Positions 14,334-15,389 of a DNA stretch of 15,389 nucleotides are shown one piece after another. The translations under genes were made by a program, and so were the position numbers. Positions within the stretch are counted from its first letter, which is position 1. Every line of letters starts with the position of its first letter. The notes under the pieces were generated by a model. That model did not search any database. It saw only the letters and a program-made list of their open reading frames with translations, and had not been told where the DNA came from. The DNA is taken from the NCBI GenBank assembly GCA_031394335.1, contig JANMXS010000065.1, forward strand, positions 1-15,389, given 5' to 3'. This DNA is from UKL13-2 sp031394335 (GTDB taxonomy: Bacteria; Pseudomonadota; Gammaproteobacteria; Burkholderiales; Usitatibacteraceae).

Positions 14334-15389
14334 AATGTCACCGGCTGTATGGAAGGCATGGTGCTTTGCGCGCGCGCCTGGGACCGGACCATGAAATGCC
14401 GCGCCCAGTCATCAACCAGCGGCTCAATCTCGGCGCCGTCCACCACTACCCGCGCATAGGCGACACGCTGCCATTGCCGCACCAAAATTTCAAAGTATTG
14501 CGCTTTAGCCAACTCATCTGCATTCGCAGCGTAGACCGTCTGTACGCGCAGCAGGCATTCGCCCTCGGTATCGCCACGGCTGATCTCGATTCGTCCATCC
14601 TGAATGATCGACACCAATGCGCCGCGATACAGCAAGCCGACCGCCGCACGAATCTCGCCGCGGGCAAGCAAGGTGCGCACCGCAGCGGGCAGATCATCCG
14701 GTAAGGACCCCGGCCGTACATCAAGGCCGAACAGCATGTCCGGCGGCAGCACCTTGGTGTCACGACGCCAGCCATTGATACTCACATAACGTGCCAGTAA
14801 ATAAAGCAGGCCGGCAACCACCAGCGCTACCGCAATCCAGGCGAGCACGCGCACGCTCTCAGCGAAAAATTTCACCAGTGCCTCCAGCCAGGTCCATTTG
14901 CGCGGCTTGGCAGGTTCCCGCTCCTCCCAGCTCGGCCCGATATAACGGACCGTCCAGCCATCCCGGTTGTGGCCGAATTCCGGTGCCGCCAGTACCTGCA
15001 TTGCCGCCTTGCGCGCGCCAGTGTCCGGCGTGAACGGCAACGGCATCGCTTCACTGGCCGCCTTTCCATCACCTTCATCGACGGGAATCTTGCCGGCGGC
15101 GCCATCTTCAACGCTGACCGGACAACTTTGCGCGGCGGCGTCCGGCATGCTCACCGCGCTCATCAATATCGTAAACCCCAGCAACAGACTTGCGGCCAGT
15201 TTGATGGCGGACGTTGTTGCGGTGGCCCGCGCGGCCTCGATCCGCGCCGTGAAACGCTTGAAGGCTAGCTCCACATCCCAGCCTTCAATGGCAGTGCGGC
15301 AGTTGAGATAGATCGCAAATCCGGCGGCCACATAAAACGGCTCGAGAATGGACACGGCCAGCACATTCACCGCATTGCCGAACAGCCGC
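14330..15389 (-). CDS. Membrane protein with DUF4129-like C-terminal domain (5' end outside window)
   Basis: The reading frame runs open to the window edge. A GTG at 15370 exists, but the residues before it (RLFGNAV) continue a membrane helix, so the true start is upstream. Visible in order are a hydrophobic stretch with LEPFYVAAGFAIYLN, a linker with a helix near ASLLLGFTILMSAVSM, a likely periplasmic part, another helix (LAWIAVALVVAGLLYLLARYV), and a cytoplasmic end containing VGLLYRGALVSIIQDGRIEI and GDTEGECLLRV. That end resembles the DUF4129 domain often found in MoxR/DUF58 operons. It is the first visible gene of the operon and overlaps the DUF4350 start by four bases. The function is unknown. 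Confidence 0.8.
   Translation of the reverse strand, partial: RLFGNAVNVLAVSILEPFYVAAGFAIYLNCRTAIEGWDVELAFKRFTARIEAARATATTSAIKLAASLLLGFTILMSAVSMPDAAAQSCPVSVEDGAAGKIPVDEGDGKAASEAMPLPFTPDTGARKAAMQVLAAPEFGHNRDGWTVRYIGPSWEEREPAKPRKWTWLEALVKFFAESVRVLAWIAVALVVAGLLYLLARYVSINGWRRDTKVLPPDMLFGLDVRPGSLPDDLPAAVRTLLARGEIRAAVGLLYRGALVSIIQDGRIEISRGDTEGECLLRVQTVYAANADELAKAQYFEILVRQWQRVAYARVVVDGAEIEPLVDDWARHFMVRSQARAQSTMPSIQPVTL

Noticed and set aside
1..15389. tRNA, rRNA, CRISPR array, insertion sequence or phage attachment site
   Set aside because: I saw no cloverleaf, no rRNA signature, no regularly spaced short repeats and no transposase or integrase. The only tandem repeat is the precursor gene pair.

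Overview
The window looks like a betaproteobacterial chromosome, most likely Burkholderiales or a close relative. Evidence is the moderately high GC content, a Pho-box-controlled pstSCAB operon lying near glmM, and a MoxR/DUF58/DUF4350 operon; all protein features are of Gram-negative type. The exact genus cannot be read from the sequence. Every stretch is accounted for, and no gap without a gene exceeds 300 bases.

Region 1 (1-3594) is the accessory part and the most interesting. It starts with two tandem tiny genes on the + strand, the first cut by the window edge. They encode double-glycine-leader peptides with nearly identical leaders and very short, different tails: EAIVMP and EAVVYP after the GGG. 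Facing them on the - strand is a two-gene exporter: an HlyD/CvaA/RaxA-type membrane fusion protein, followed by a CvaB/RaxB-type ABC transporter with an intact C39 peptidase domain. The two exporter genes are coupled through a TGATG overlap. The stop codon of the transporter overlaps the stop codon of the second peptide gene. The natural reading is a self-contained system that makes, trims and secretes hexapeptide- or heptapeptide-sized products, as signals or microcin-like peptides. No immunity, modification or receptor gene is visible here.

Region 2 (3595-7692) is the high-affinity phosphate uptake operon pstS-pstC-pstA-pstB. A textbook Pho box lies upstream, an intercistronic hairpin separates pstS from pstC, pstC and pstA overlap by four bases, and a strong terminator follows pstB. 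No phoU follows. Region 3 (7693-8945) is a single orphan periplasmic binding protein of the branched-chain amino acid type.

Region 4 (9108-15389) lies entirely on the - strand. Read in the direction of transcription it holds a membrane protein with a DUF4129-like end (start outside the window), a DUF4350 membrane protein, a MoxR AAA+ ATPase, a DUF58 protein and glmM (phosphoglucosamine mutase). The first four form a compact operon. They are expected to act as a MoxR-type chaperone with membrane-bound partners at the cell envelope. glmM sits 66 bp further on, after two small inverted repeats.
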